Source: Aduncisulcus paluster
Taxonomy: Eukaryota; Fornicata
Direction: 5' to 3'
Assembly (NCBI GenBank): GCA_024181965.1
Contig: BQXS01010865.1
Location: forward strand, 1 to 24,973
DNA length: 24,973 bases
Below, piece after piece: positions 17,501-24,973 of the stretch (its first letter is position 1; each line of letters begins with the position of its first letter). The position numbers and the translations under genes were made by a program. The notes under the pieces were generated by a model that saw nothing but the letters and a program-made list of their open reading frames with translations, searched no databases and had not been told where the DNA came from.

Positions 17501-18769
17501 GGTCAGTTTGACAAGACCCCATTTGATGCCTTGAGATATTTGACGGGAGAAATTGGGTATGGTGGCCGTGTGACAGATTTCCTTGATCAAAGATGTGTCA
17601 TGGCTCTTTTGAGAAGATGTTACGATCAAAAAGCATTTAAGAGTGGATTCTCTTACATTGCTTCTGGCACTGACGGTGTTGATAGATCCGTATATTCTCC
17701 TCCACCTTCTTCATGGAATATTAATGATTTGAGGAAACATATATCTGATAACTTCCCAGACACTGAGCCTCCATGTGTATTTGGATTACACGGAAATGCT
17801 AACATTACTCTACGTCAAAATACTACGTCTAACTTTGTTAGCACATTACTCTCTCTTTATCCAGGTGTCAAACGTATGGGAAAAGGAGGTGGTGCTGGTT
17901 TCTCTCTCGTTGCAAGTGTTAAACAATTCCAAGGACGAATTCCACAGAGAATGGATGCCTTTAAGGATGCAACGGAAGGTGTGTTTTCTGAAGTTGCTGA
18001 CAATGAGCCTCGTCCTCCACTTGAGGCTGTATTGATCCAGGAATGTGATCGGTACAATACGATCATTTCAACTATTTCTCATTCGCTTGGAGAACTTGAG
18101 AAGGCTTTGGCTGGTCTGATTGTCATGAACAAGGAAATGGAAGCCATGGGTACAGCCATTTCAAGGAATACGGTGCCACATGAATGGGAGAAAGTAGCTT
18201 ACCCTTCAACAAAACCTCTTGGTGCTTGGTTTGCTGACCTCACAAAGAGGGTTGAGTTCTTTAGAAACTGGCTCAAGAATGGAATGCCCAATTGCTTTTG
18301 GATATCAGCATTCTATTTCCCCCAAGGGTTTTTAACTGCCGTTCTACAAACCCATGCAAGGAAGCATTTGATATCCATTGACAAACTCGTATTCGATTGC
18401 AAAGTTTTACCTTCAAAATCCTCTGCCTCTTCCTCTTTCCCTTCTATTGGTGTGAATGTAGATGGCCTATTACTTGAAGGAGCTGCATGGGATAACCATG
18501 GGAAACGATTAACAGAACAGAAAGACGGGGAACTATTGTCGACTCTGCCTCCTCTGCATTTAATCCCAACGGAAACGGAAGAAGTTGATACTTTCCACCC
18601 TATTAAGACTTATAAATGCCCCGTATATAAGACACTTCAGAGAGCAGGGACCTTGAGCACTACTGGTCTTAGTACAAACTTTGTCTTGTCTTTATTCTTG
18701 CCGTCTGATAAAGCTGAAGAACACTGGATTGGACGGGGTGCTGCTGCTTTCTGTGCCAATAGCGAATAG
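14090..18769 (+). CDS. Axonemal dynein heavy chain, C-terminal part (stalk, MTBD, AAA5, AAA6, C-terminal domain)
   Basis: This is the same gene as 4725-14351, continued in the frame offset by the 503-bp duplication; it has no convincing start of its own. From 14596 it is unique sequence. Residues in single-repeat numbering: stalk CC1 continues with KEVSKSAAAASELRDKAK, the microtubule-binding domain lies about 3155-3255 (SHLFELRTVKTPSDGVRLAM; NFDKDHVPISKRKKLQKYI), then stalk CC2 (LEAELKKAESLYKEKNDALR; KVERKVRSLQQQYDDSVSNK). AAA5 follows near 3443 (SRRWPLLIDPQNQGTVWIK), AAA6 near 3950 (GGWVVLQNAHLCTSWLPRLE), and the C-terminal domain carries YGGRVTDFLDQR and FYFPQGFLTAVLQTHARK. The end, HWIGRGAAAFCANSE, matches the axonemal heavy-chain terminus. 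Counting the repeat once, 4725-18769 is 13542 nt, exactly 4514 codons (4513 residues), a normal heavy-chain length with inserts. Whether this is one intact gene depends on whether the duplication is real and, if so, spliced. Confidence 0.93.
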   Translation, partial: EEEERSHDGRGGKNKKFSKKDGKQDTEKEAERIAKEQELERQVDTIRTSLCDLCVFIHNSVTKQAISFEKENKRPIHTTPTSYLELLKQYYDILTSRTEMLSSELHKFSMGLTKLLGTQEQVHEMQDHLTKLQPKLVVAARETEELMKKLSVDKVEADKQREMVEKEEKEVSKSAAAASELRDKAKTELDTVKPLLVKAVKAVSNISKSHLFELRTVKTPSDGVRLAMEGVCILFDEKTTWEQAKLVLSDFGELMRRINNFDKDHVPISKRKKLQKYIRHPELQPLRIKSISEAASNLWEWVSAINEYAIVIDKIKPLEAELKKAESLYKEKNDALRAKQNELAKVERKVRSLQQQYDDSVSNKKKLELQQDDTKVRLARAKQLVGGLGSERVAWAQKKEELEKEMSTVLTDTLVTAGYVAYLGPFDNIYREKLMKSWITHSRSLYLPVSSSLSISSLLGNTATIRSWQEQGLPRDDFSVDNALISMNSRRWPLLIDPQNQGTVWIKQLLSADKLRVLRMDDPNFLRSLENSIRVGLPVLIECVGETIDPVLDPILLRQVYKSQGRSVVRIGDQEVDYNDQFKLFLSTKLPRPIFSPELFIRVGIVNFVVTKGGLEEQLLAYVVKHERPELESQLNECVCKLEENENELLVCQAKILELLANSGDNILDDEELIHALNSSKHKQAQIDIKVKESVLTQAQILKARNKYRSVARRAATLYFVVANLSNIDPMYQYSLSFFISLFNQCLEKAPAAPDLEGRLDSLINFTTEQVFSSVGRGLFERHKLLYAFLLAVEIERDAKKISENVWSSMLYGVGEEKKEESNKEVTKPAWCPKDTWKGIIHLNNLKNCIFYNQIVNAVTSTEVSTWKAWILAENPVNYSLPPSISSKISLFEKVLLVRFLRLDHTMATILPYVIGVLGQHFGQMPPFDLSHSFKDTTPHTPVIFILSQGADPLAYMFKLAKEEGISTDNVHTVSLGQGQGIVAEKEIEKASAKGGWVVLQNAHLCTSWLPRLERVVEEMSQKTLHPSFRLWLTSLPTPLFPVSVLQMSIKLTNEPPAGLKANLERSFMQITHDQFSTPDGIAKNRVGVWKNLLFGLSFFHASLQERRKFGPLGFNVRYDWNQSDLSVSISVLQLLLGQFDKTPFDALRYLTGEIGYGGRVTDFLDQRCVMALLRRCYDQKAFKSGFSYIASGTDGVDRSVYSPPPSSWNINDLRKHISDNFPDTEPPCVFGLHGNANITLRQNTTSNFVSTLLSLYPGVKRMGKGGGAGFSLVASVKQFQGRIPQRMDAFKDATEGVFSEVADNEPRPPLEAVLIQECDRYNTIISTISHSLGELEKALAGLIVMNKEMEAMGTAISRNTVPHEWEKVAYPSTKPLGAWFADLTKRVEFFRNWLKNGMPNCFWISAFYFPQGFLTAVLQTHARKHLISIDKLVFDCKVLPSKSSASSSFPSIGVNVDGLLLEGAAWDNHGKRLTEQKDGELLSTLPPLHLIPTETEEVDTFHPIKTYKCPVYKTLQRAGTLSTTGLSTNFVLSLFLPSDKAEEHWIGRGAAAFCANSE

Positions 18770-20039
18770 ATCACACCAATAATATAAATCATTGAACTTT
18801 CTCATTGTTCTATAAATAGTGCAGTTTTATATAGTGAGATATTTTTTGACAAGAATCTATTCAATGATTTCATTTTTGGGGGTTTGTTTGTTTTGATATT
18901 TATAGTAGCTTTTTTTATTTCATTTCACAAGAAATATATAGAATTTTGTTTCAATAGTCCTCTCATTCTTATTGAAACAATGTTAACCAATAAAATATGT
19001 ATTGTATTTACTGTTTTTTTGTTCATTTTACTTTACCACCGCTATTACTAACATTACCTTTTTATTTGGTTATTAATAATTCTATTATTAACTATACAAG
19101 GGGAGAAATAGATTAAATTCACCATATTTTACTCTATTCTTGTTTGGAAGTGAGATTTTCTTTTTCTCGTGGCTTGGCGGTTTTATGATCCAATAAAATA
19201 TATTTCTATACTAGAAATGGGGTGATTTTGATATTTTATACTTTCATTTTGTCTTTTCTCAATCCTTTCTAGATTTGAAGTTTATCTCTTAAATTATGGA
19301 TATAATAGTGGCTTCTGAAGATAAATCTTTTGTATACTAGTTAGAAAAAACATAATATTTCCTTTAAGTTTGCTCTATTTTGTATTTGAGGCTTCAAAAA
19401 AAGAAATATTGAATAAGGCTCAAATATCCATTTTACGATGAGGTGACAAAAAAGATCAATTATTTTATCGTGTATAACAGGGGATTGATCATTCTTAATG
19501 CGAAATTGGAGTCACACTGTGGTTCTATAGGACCTATAGTATAGGTGAAGCCGATTCTGTCGGCAGATTACAATCTAAATCAATAAGATAACCGTCCTAG
19601 GATCTTTTGAAAGTAGTAAATGGATTATTTCCACTACCGAAATCGGATTACCATTATCAGAGGCGAAACGAGACAACAAGATCGTGGAGCTTCTAATTTT
19701 GAATAAAAATGAATACAATTATAAATTCGGCATTAAAATTGAGCTCATGGGATAAAAAATAGCTTATTTGATTGTTATCAAAGTTGGTATTATAAATACG
19801 GGTTTTTGTCGTTTTACAACAGTATTATGAACGTTCTTAGATATAAACCCATATTATTCTTAATTTAAGAAAATATTTGGAAAAATCAATTTGTCATGAT
19901 TCATTTCTTCTTGTTCCGATGATCCATCTGAGGGTTCAATGATCAGATTCGATCAGGAAAAAGTAGGAAGAAACTTCCCTGCTTTTTGTTACCAAATCAC
20001 TTTCAAACTTTTATAAACAAAAAATTAATAACAATAACA
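18770..20039. other. Intergenic spacer, T-rich then mixed
   Basis: No protein gene. The first ~650 bp after the dynein stop are rich in T runs on the dynein-sense strand, with AATAAA-like strings near 18990 and 19193 that could act in 3'-end formation. From about 19440 the composition is more balanced and contains several short inverted repeats (separate entry). The last ~200 bp are again AT-rich and lead into the A20/AN1 gene; they presumably hold its promoter. Confidence 0.55.
19454..19646. ncRNA. Possible structured RNA: cluster of inverted repeats of unknown family
   Basis: Several short inverted repeats occur in under 200 bp: GATCAAT/ATTGATC (19454-19460 and 19484-19490); CTATAG-gac-CTATAG (19525-19539); GCCGA-ttctg-TCGGC (19550-19564); a two-part stem GTAGT+AAAT paired with ATTT+ACTAC (19613-19637); and CCGA-aa-TCGG (19637-19646). 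Local GC is higher than in the rest of the spacer. I compared it by eye with tRNA, 5S, U1, U2, U4, U6, U3, SRP and RNase P/MRP signatures and found no convincing match. The strand is undetermined because hairpins are symmetric. It may be a structured RNA, or only locally palindromic DNA. Confidence 0.25.
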
Positions 20040-20540
20040 ATGGATACTCACAAAAGACAACAATCTAATGATGATTCTTCAGCCCAAAAGAAATCTATTC
20101 CCTGCCGTGGTGGTTGTGGCTTCTTTGGTTCTCTTGAACACAGTGGATACTGTTCTATATGCTACAAGCAATTGCATCCTTCTGATATTTCCGTTGAAAA
20201 GGAAGAAAAACCTCTGATAATTGAAAAGTCTCTCTTCCCCCCCAAGATTAAACAAGAACTCAAAGAAGAAGAGGAAAAGGAAATTATCCAAAAGAAACCA
20301 TCCAAAGAAAAGACCGATAAAGCATTAAAGAAGATTAAGAAGGCCAAGAAGAACCGTTGCCAAATTTGCCGCAAAAAACTTGGTTTCATGCCTTTTAAAT
20401 GCCAATGTGGATTATGTTTCTGTTCAGAACACAGACTTCCTTCTGATCATTCATGTTCTTTTGACCACAGAAGCATTCAATCTCAACATATTTTAGAGGC
20501 TAACCCTGTCATATTACAAAGAATGAAAGAGCGTCTATAA
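20040..20540 (+). CDS. A20/AN1 zinc-finger protein (stress-associated protein / ZFAND5-6-like)
   Basis: A 166-residue protein with the classic order A20 finger, charged linker, AN1 finger. The A20 finger is C22-x3-C26-x11-C38-x2-C41, the canonical spacing. The AN1 finger is C107-x2-C110-x10-C121-x-C123-x4-C128-x2-H131-x5-H137-x-C139, also complete. The linker (about 51-105) is rich in Lys and Glu, coiled-coil-like and basic just before AN1. In animals and plants such proteins bind ubiquitin through the A20 finger and act in stress responses and proteasome-linked protein turnover; that role here is by homology. I chose ATG 20040 (context AACAATGG) over an in-frame upstream TTG at 19986. The length is typical (150-210 residues). 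It is a single-exon gene with no functional link to its neighbours. Confidence 0.93.
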   Translation: MDTHKRQQSNDDSSAQKKSIPCRGGCGFFGSLEHSGYCSICYKQLHPSDISVEKEEKPLIIEKSLFPPKIKQELKEEEEKEIIQKKPSKEKTDKALKKIKKAKKNRCQICRKKLGFMPFKCQCGLCFCSEHRLPSDHSCSFDHRSIQSQHILEANPVILQRMKERL

Positions 20541-21223
20541 ATGAATTTCATCAATACCACTCAATATATTTCAATATTTCACGCGTTCAATTCATCATAA
20601 TTTACCTTCTTCATATAATTTATATCTTCCCATTTATTCACCCCTGAATTTTCACCTTTTTCAGTATAATTTATCTAAGTAAATTCTTTTTCATGCTGTG
20701 AACACATTCTAAATTCCTTTTTACGCTTTATTGACTGGTCTAAACCACTGGTTTGGCAAACCTTTCGAATTTCGAAAACCCAAGTTTGGGGAAAGATTCA
20801 AACAAAATAACTCCTAAAATGAAATGGAATATCATGTTACATTTATTATTTGCAATTATTATGGGTGAGAACTTTCTAGAAGGACTATCTTGATGATCTG
20901 TTCTCTATCTTCATTTTGCCTGATATACATTCCAATATTATCATTTGATGAGCATGTTTCCTTAAATGTCATTCCTTTTTATGGAAAATAAGTTGGGTAA
21001 TATCACTGAGATGCATTGGTCCAGCAAGTTGCTACAAATGCCAAGTTATTGATTTCATATTCCGGCAAATCATTTGCCATAACTTCAAACGATTTTATTT
21101 CAAGAAATTAAATTCAAAAAGATATCAAATGGATGCAGATACGTCACATATGAAAAACGGTTTTTTCATTTCACCACAGTTGATAAATTGATTCATTGAA
21201 AATCAAGTTTGATCATTCAAAAT
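20541..21223. other. AT-rich spacer with inverted repeats
   Basis: No supported gene. It holds an inverted-repeat cluster (20742-20790) and a 24-codon ATG frame (20819-20893) with a hydrophobic start (MKWNIMLHLLFAIIMG), which I do not call. The promoter of the endonuclease-like gene should lie in the last part, but I can name no element. Confidence 0.55.
20742..20790. repeat. Three adjacent perfect short inverted repeats
   Basis: Within 49 bp: AAACC-act-GGTTT (20742-20754), with a further AAACC at 20758-20762; TTTCGAA-t-TTCGAAA (20763-20777); and CCCAA-gt-TTGGG (20779-20790). They abut one another almost without gaps. They lie about 200 bp after the A20/AN1 stop and 430 bp before the endonuclease-like gene. 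They could be 3'-end hairpins, a protein-binding site, or a remnant of a mobile element's end. Confidence 0.6.
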
Positions 21224-21703
21224 ATGGAAGAGTTCGTCAATTTTGTCGATATTGTTCCCGAAGCTGATGGATTATCCTATTCTGAAAAGAAGATGTTGAT
21301 GCGGGCTTACCTTCTTGAAGATAAGGAAACGACAAGAACACTTATTCACCCAAGTCTTGATCCTAAGGCCCCGATTTCCTGTTGTTGGATTGTGCAACCC
21401 GGTCCGGGAATATATCCATTACCATATGGGCATAGTCGAGTGAATGTTAATGGAAAGAAGATATTTGCTCATCGTGTTATGTATATGGCGTATTACCGTG
21501 AGTTTGACCTTGGTGATTCTGAGGTTTCTCACTTGTGTGGAACCCCAGGATGTGTCAATCCTCTCCATCTTATTCTTGAATCTCATGAAATGAACATGTC
21601 AAGACGTGATTGTCCAGGCACAATGGCACATGATGGTTTATTCCATATTATGTGCCCTCATGAACCTCGATTGACGATAAAGATGCTGAATAGTGATATT
21701 TGA
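21224..21703 (+). CDS. His-Cys box (I-PpoI-like, His-Me finger) homing-endonuclease-family protein
   Basis: The 159-residue product carries the zinc-binding-loop domain of His-Cys box homing endonucleases. Key run: V-S-H103-L-C105-G-T-P-G-C110-V-N-P-L-H115-L, then E-S-H-E-M-N124-M-S-R-R-D-C130-P-G. In I-PpoI the catalytic His98 and metal-binding Asn119 are 21 apart, and the first zinc site uses Cys100, Cys105 and His110; H103, N124, C105, C110 and H115 reproduce every spacing. C53 or C54 could be the fourth ligand. A second zinc site is partial: C130 and C-P-H (C144, H146) are present, but the interval is longer than in I-PpoI and the final Cys is absent. The family cuts or nicks DNA at a long semi-palindromic site with a beta-beta-alpha-metal fold. 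ATG 21224 (AATATGG) is preferred to the in-frame TTG at 21209. No group I intron or intein features surround it, so it may be a domesticated or free-standing nuclease, perhaps inactive. The family assignment is strong; activity and target are unknown. Confidence 0.9.
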   Translation: MEEFVNFVDIVPEADGLSYSEKKMLMRAYLLEDKETTRTLIHPSLDPKAPISCCWIVQPGPGIYPLPYGHSRVNVNGKKIFAHRVMYMAYYREFDLGDSEVSHLCGTPGCVNPLHLILESHEMNMSRRDCPGTMAHDGLFHIMCPHEPRLTIKMLNSDI

Positions 21704-22610
21704 TGAACATGCGTTACTTTTCTTTTGAGAAACTTTCATCTTAGTTGAGTTAGGCTTGCTCAGTTGACAATTACGGCTGAAACGACTGGAAACTGCTATC
21801 ACTGGTGCGAAATGAAAGGTTCTTTTATTTGAGTAAAATCAATACATAGACAAATCAAGAATATGGTAAAGCAAATTTAAGAGAGTAACCAGAGAAGAAG
21901 AAAGAATGTCCATCAATAAGACAAAAGATAACAAAAAGAATTTTAGAAAAACCATTGGAAATTTCACAGAATAACAAGAACCAAAATACCATATGTTCAT
22001 TCGCTGAGAAGTAAGAAAAAAGAATATAGAACTTATCAACATTGTTGTAGAGGAACAAAAGGACGAAGAACTAACAAATTATCCAACTACATTTATAATT
22101 AATTAAAAGGAATAAAATAAAGTTTTACAAATCTATTTTTAGTAAATAAATTTATAGAAACAAAGAAACTGGAAAGAAGAAAGGGAAAAGAGAATTAATT
22201 ACAGAATAAGAAAAATCGTTTTTTGGAATCCAATAAAAAACAATTTTTCGTTTTTTGTTTTTCATAATTTTAATTTTAATATATAACCAATTTGCAAACC
22301 AAATTATGATAAGTTGATCAGCTCCAGAATCACCAAGGCCAGAACTGTCGGAAAGAAGAGAAACCAGATTGCACAAAGAATCAATTGCAAAAATACAAAA
22401 ACAAAATTTCCGGCGAGCAGTTCAACAAGATAAAATTATTAATCACAAAAAATAAAAAAAAAGAAAGAAAAAAAACGTAAAGCATTTCGTTATTTGTTTT
22501 GTTTTTACCTTTTTCACCAGAGAATTCGGTCGAGAAAAAAAAATGAGAAGAAGAATTTGTGTATTTGGAAATTGAGAAGTATCATTTTGGAGATATTGAA
22601 CAGAAAATGG

Positions 22611-22712
<102 letters not shown>

Positions 22713-22807
22713 CCTAAAAATAGAATTCAGGTTCAAATAATTAAAATATAATAAAATAATATCTGGAAAAATCATAAAGAGAAAGAATTACAAACAGAAC
22801 AGAAGTG

Positions 22808-22822
22808 TTTTTTTTTTTTTTT
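22808..22822 (+). repeat. 15-base poly(T) run
   Basis: A T homopolymer about 100 bp right of the poly(A) tract, standing out because the surrounding plus strand is T-poor. Confidence 0.85.
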
Positions 22823-23408
22823 GTCCTTTCCTTTAAAAGAGAGACAAGAAGAATAATTAATAATCAAATGAATTTTTTATATCAAATTTAGAACATAATT
22901 GTATTTTGTTAGTATTTTTGGGGATAAAAAAACGATCCACAAAATTTTTCAAAATCGGTATTAAGACACAAAACACCAGAATATAAGGAGTCTAAAAATA
23001 GAATTAGAATTTAGAATGTGTTGTAGACTCCAAAAGTAGTAACCAATAAAGAGAATGACCGAAAAATAACATCTTCCGAAATTAAAAAGAAAAAAAGTTA
23101 TAACAATTGTTTTGTTTTATAGGATAATGAGTTGATTATTATGCCATATGTGAATTAAATTCTCCATAACCTAACCAGCTTTAGGGGTTACATAAAAAAT
23201 CCACATATGGATAAAAAGCATATAAATAGAGTCAGTGAGAAAAAAAAAAATTAAAAATAGATAACACAAGCAAACAAGATTAAGAAAACCGCTACTAAGT
23301 GGAGCGATCAAAGTTGAAGAACCAATGAGAACAAAATTAAGCATAAAAACAACAGAAACAATCAAAGTACAGAAAATGGAACAATAATAGATAATATAGA
23401 GATTATTA

Positions 23409-24923
23409 TTATTCCCAATTTGAAGAAGCGAATCTGCTACTTTGACTGCTTTGACTTGTCATTGTCTGGAGAGTGTATTGACTGCTAAAACTTGAATCAG
23501 AGACACTAGCTCGGCTTGAATCGTTCTCAGAGCGGGCAGATCCCGTGTCGGCCGAAGAAATGGAACGCTCGGACACGGGCAAGCTGCTTGAAGACCTTTC
23601 AGAGAGTGAGAGAGAAGATCCAAGAGAAGCCATGGAATGGTAACCGTGGAGCAATGATTCAGATCTCAGAGGAGGAACGGGAGTGGATGAACTGGAGGAG
23701 TAAGAAGAGGAGGAGAGAGGGATGTTCATGTGAGAGCCAGGATATGAGTTTGCTGACGTGATAAAATAGGGAGGAACGTCGCCCAATGATGTGACTGTGC
23801 CAGACTCTGACATCGACGTTAACTCGTGGGTTCCAGAGCTGGGACCAGACTCGGAGGAGGCGTGCAGACGGCCTGTAGCTCCGGAAGGTGGGCAAGTCTC
23901 GGAGGCTGTGTCTTCCTGAGAGATACTTGTCCGGCTGGATGATTGACGATGTTGTGAAGAAGATGATGAAGTCTGGCCATAGTCAGACCTTGATACGGTT
24001 GGCTCGTCGAGAGCAGAATCATAGGAACAAGAGCCTGTGGAGGAGGAAGAGAAGGCGTAGTCGTCCGGGGCAGAACGAGGTGTAGGGTTCTTGGAGAGGT
24101 GGAGCAGAGGAGGAGGCATTGTCTGCATGTAGGCCATGCGTGATAATGACGAGTCAGACGCACGGTGATGAAGAGAGGATGGCTCACTGCCTTGGGATGT
24201 TGAGTACGGACGGTGGGGAACGCTTGGGGGCTGGTGGAGGTCAACAGGGGCGGAGGGGAACCTCCCGCGGGTGACAGCAACGGTGGGATGTTGTTGAGAG
24301 TCTCCCTGAGACACCGGGTTGAAAGTACTCAAATGTCCGAACGATGACTGGTATGAAAAGCTTCGATCGCTCTCAAAGGAATCAATTGAGCCGGATGAGG
24401 AGGACACAAGAGTGTGGGGAACAGAGGAGGATGTATTGGCATATGGAAAGTCTGGAACGGATGAAGGATGGCTATCGTGTCGTTCACGGGAACGTGGATG
24501 AGCGAGTTGCATCCATGAACAATCTTTCCGAAGAGAAGCATCACCATGCTGGAATTGGGAATGATAAGGGGGCTGAAACTGTGAAAAAGGACCTAGGAAG
24601 GGTATTGAAGATGGAGAATAAGTTATAGAACCGCCGGGATATGAAGGTGGTGATACACCGAATGGAGATGGATCTTGGGTTGCTCTTTGTTTCATAAAAT
24701 ACTCTCCAAGAGCTTCACTAAGTTTATGAATGATAAGAGGAGATATTCTAGAGGGCTGAAGTGTTGAAGATGGCCATTTAATGATAGATATGGTTTGTTC
24801 TTTCCTCTCCCATTTCTTCGATGGTAATACATGAATAACTTCATCTTCACTGAGGTAATCACGGCCTTCAACGTTCGGAAGACGCTCTTTGGCTACATCA
24901 ACTACTAATCTGCGAGAGCCAAT
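23409..24923 (-). CDS. Unidentified Ser-rich protein, 5' partial at a suspect junction
   Basis: The minus-strand frame is open from the right edge to the TAA at 23411-23409. About 505 residues are likely genuine. The first in-frame ATG is internal (codon 24695-24693), after a well-ordered segment, so the true start is missing. The first ~90 residues look folded (GSRRLVVDVAKERLPN; ISPLIIHKLSEALGEYFMKQ). The rest is low-complexity Ser/Pro/Thr/His-rich sequence with long Ser stretches, ending SSRFASSNWE. I do not recognise the family; it may be a phosphorylated, disordered regulatory protein. The frame runs on through 24924-24971, but those bases are the antisense of a dynein segment, so the apparent N-terminus SLSSEAAAALLLTSF should not be trusted as part of this protein. 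Its GC content is visibly higher than the spacer. Confidence 0.7.
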   Translation of the reverse strand: MGSRRLVVDVAKERLPNVEGRDYLSEDEVIHVLPSKKWERKEQTISIIKWPSSTLQPSRISPLIIHKLSEALGEYFMKQRATQDPSPFGVSPPSYPGGSITYSPSSIPFLGPFSQFQPPYHSQFQHGDASLRKDCSWMQLAHPRSRERHDSHPSSVPDFPYANTSSSVPHTLVSSSSGSIDSFESDRSFSYQSSFGHLSTFNPVSQGDSQQHPTVAVTRGRFPSAPVDLHQPPSVPHRPYSTSQGSEPSSLHHRASDSSLSRMAYMQTMPPPLLHLSKNPTPRSAPDDYAFSSSSTGSCSYDSALDEPTVSRSDYGQTSSSSSQHRQSSSRTSISQEDTASETCPPSGATGRLHASSESGPSSGTHELTSMSESGTVTSLGDVPPYFITSANSYPGSHMNIPLSSSSYSSSSSTPVPPLRSESLLHGYHSMASLGSSLSLSERSSSSLPVSERSISSADTGSARSENDSSRASVSDSSFSSQYTLQTMTSQSSQSSRFASSNWE

Positions 24924-24973
24924 GAAAGAAGTGAGCAAAAGTGCAGCAGCAGCTTCAGAACTCAGGGACAAAG
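24924..24973 (+). repeat. 50-bp exact copy of dynein stalk-coding sequence at the window edge
   Basis: All 50 bases match 14593-14642, in the same orientation; the base before differs (T versus A). The matching segment starts within 3 nt of the right boundary of the 503-bp tandem duplication and codes, in dynein, for KEVSKSAAAASELRDK. Here it joins directly to the antisense of the Ser-rich gene. It is best read as an assembly overlap or chimeric junction; a genuine rearrangement is the alternative. Confidence 0.95.

Noticed and set aside
19475-19565. Resemblance to U3 snoRNA (GTGAAGCCG with a short hairpin, and ATTGATCATTCTT)
   Set aside because: The box-like pieces are in the wrong order and no other U3 box is identifiable.
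20819-20893. 24-codon peptide with a signal-like start
   Set aside because: Too short and unsupported; hydrophobic codons are expected in AT-rich DNA.
20943-20956. ATTTGATGAGCATG resembling the end of the nuclease gene (ATTTGATGAACATG near 21700), considered as a second degraded copy
   Set aside because: The similarity does not extend convincingly upstream, so it is probably chance.
21839-22376. Several Phe/Leu-rich minus-strand frames of 67-74 codons
   Set aside because: They result from the strong A skew of the plus strand, overlap one another and show no domain.

Overview
The window looks like nuclear DNA of an intron-poor, flagellated protist. The signs are an axonemal dynein heavy chain running about 13.5 kb with no obvious classical intron, an SF-assemblin (striated flagellar-root protein), a eukaryote-specific A20/AN1 zinc-finger protein, standard stop codons, AT-rich spacers and many Ser and Glu homopolymer tracts. 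A metamonad of the fornicate (Carpediemonas-like) type would fit, but that is inference from gene content only. Nothing suggests a bacterial or organellar origin.

Layout, left to right: (1) 2-2980 (+), the 3' part of an unidentified Ser/His/Gln-rich protein that is open at the left edge. (2) 3568-4338 (+), SF-assemblin. (3) 4725-18769 (+), an inner-arm-type axonemal dynein heavy chain split into two overlapping frames by an exact 503-bp tandem duplication in the stalk region. (4) 18770-20039, a spacer that is T-rich after the dynein and then holds a hairpin-rich segment that might be an ncRNA. (5) 20040-20540 (+), an A20/AN1 protein. (6) 20541-21223, a spacer with clustered inverted repeats. 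(7) 21224-21703 (+), a stand-alone I-PpoI-like His-Cys box (His-Me finger) endonuclease homologue. (8) 21704-23408, a long A-rich spacer with a 98-base poly(A). (9) 23409-24923 (-), a Ser-rich protein open at its 5' end. (10) 24924-24973, 50 bases identical to dynein positions 14593-14642.

The most interesting signal is in the dynein. The 503-bp unit (identical over 507 bp) shifts the frame, and counting it once gives one 4513-residue frame from N-terminal tail to C-terminal domain. The repeat contains a single AGGT, so a GT-AG segment of exactly 503 nt (13713-14215) would, if spliced, restore the frame. That is the form expected of an intron born by tandem duplication. The competing explanation is misassembly. 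It is strengthened by the right-edge 50-bp dynein copy, which begins within 3 nt of the right end of the duplication and so marks the same base as a second junction.

The SF-assemblin and the axonemal dynein both belong to the flagellar apparatus. The other genes show no functional link, and nothing here looks like an operon.
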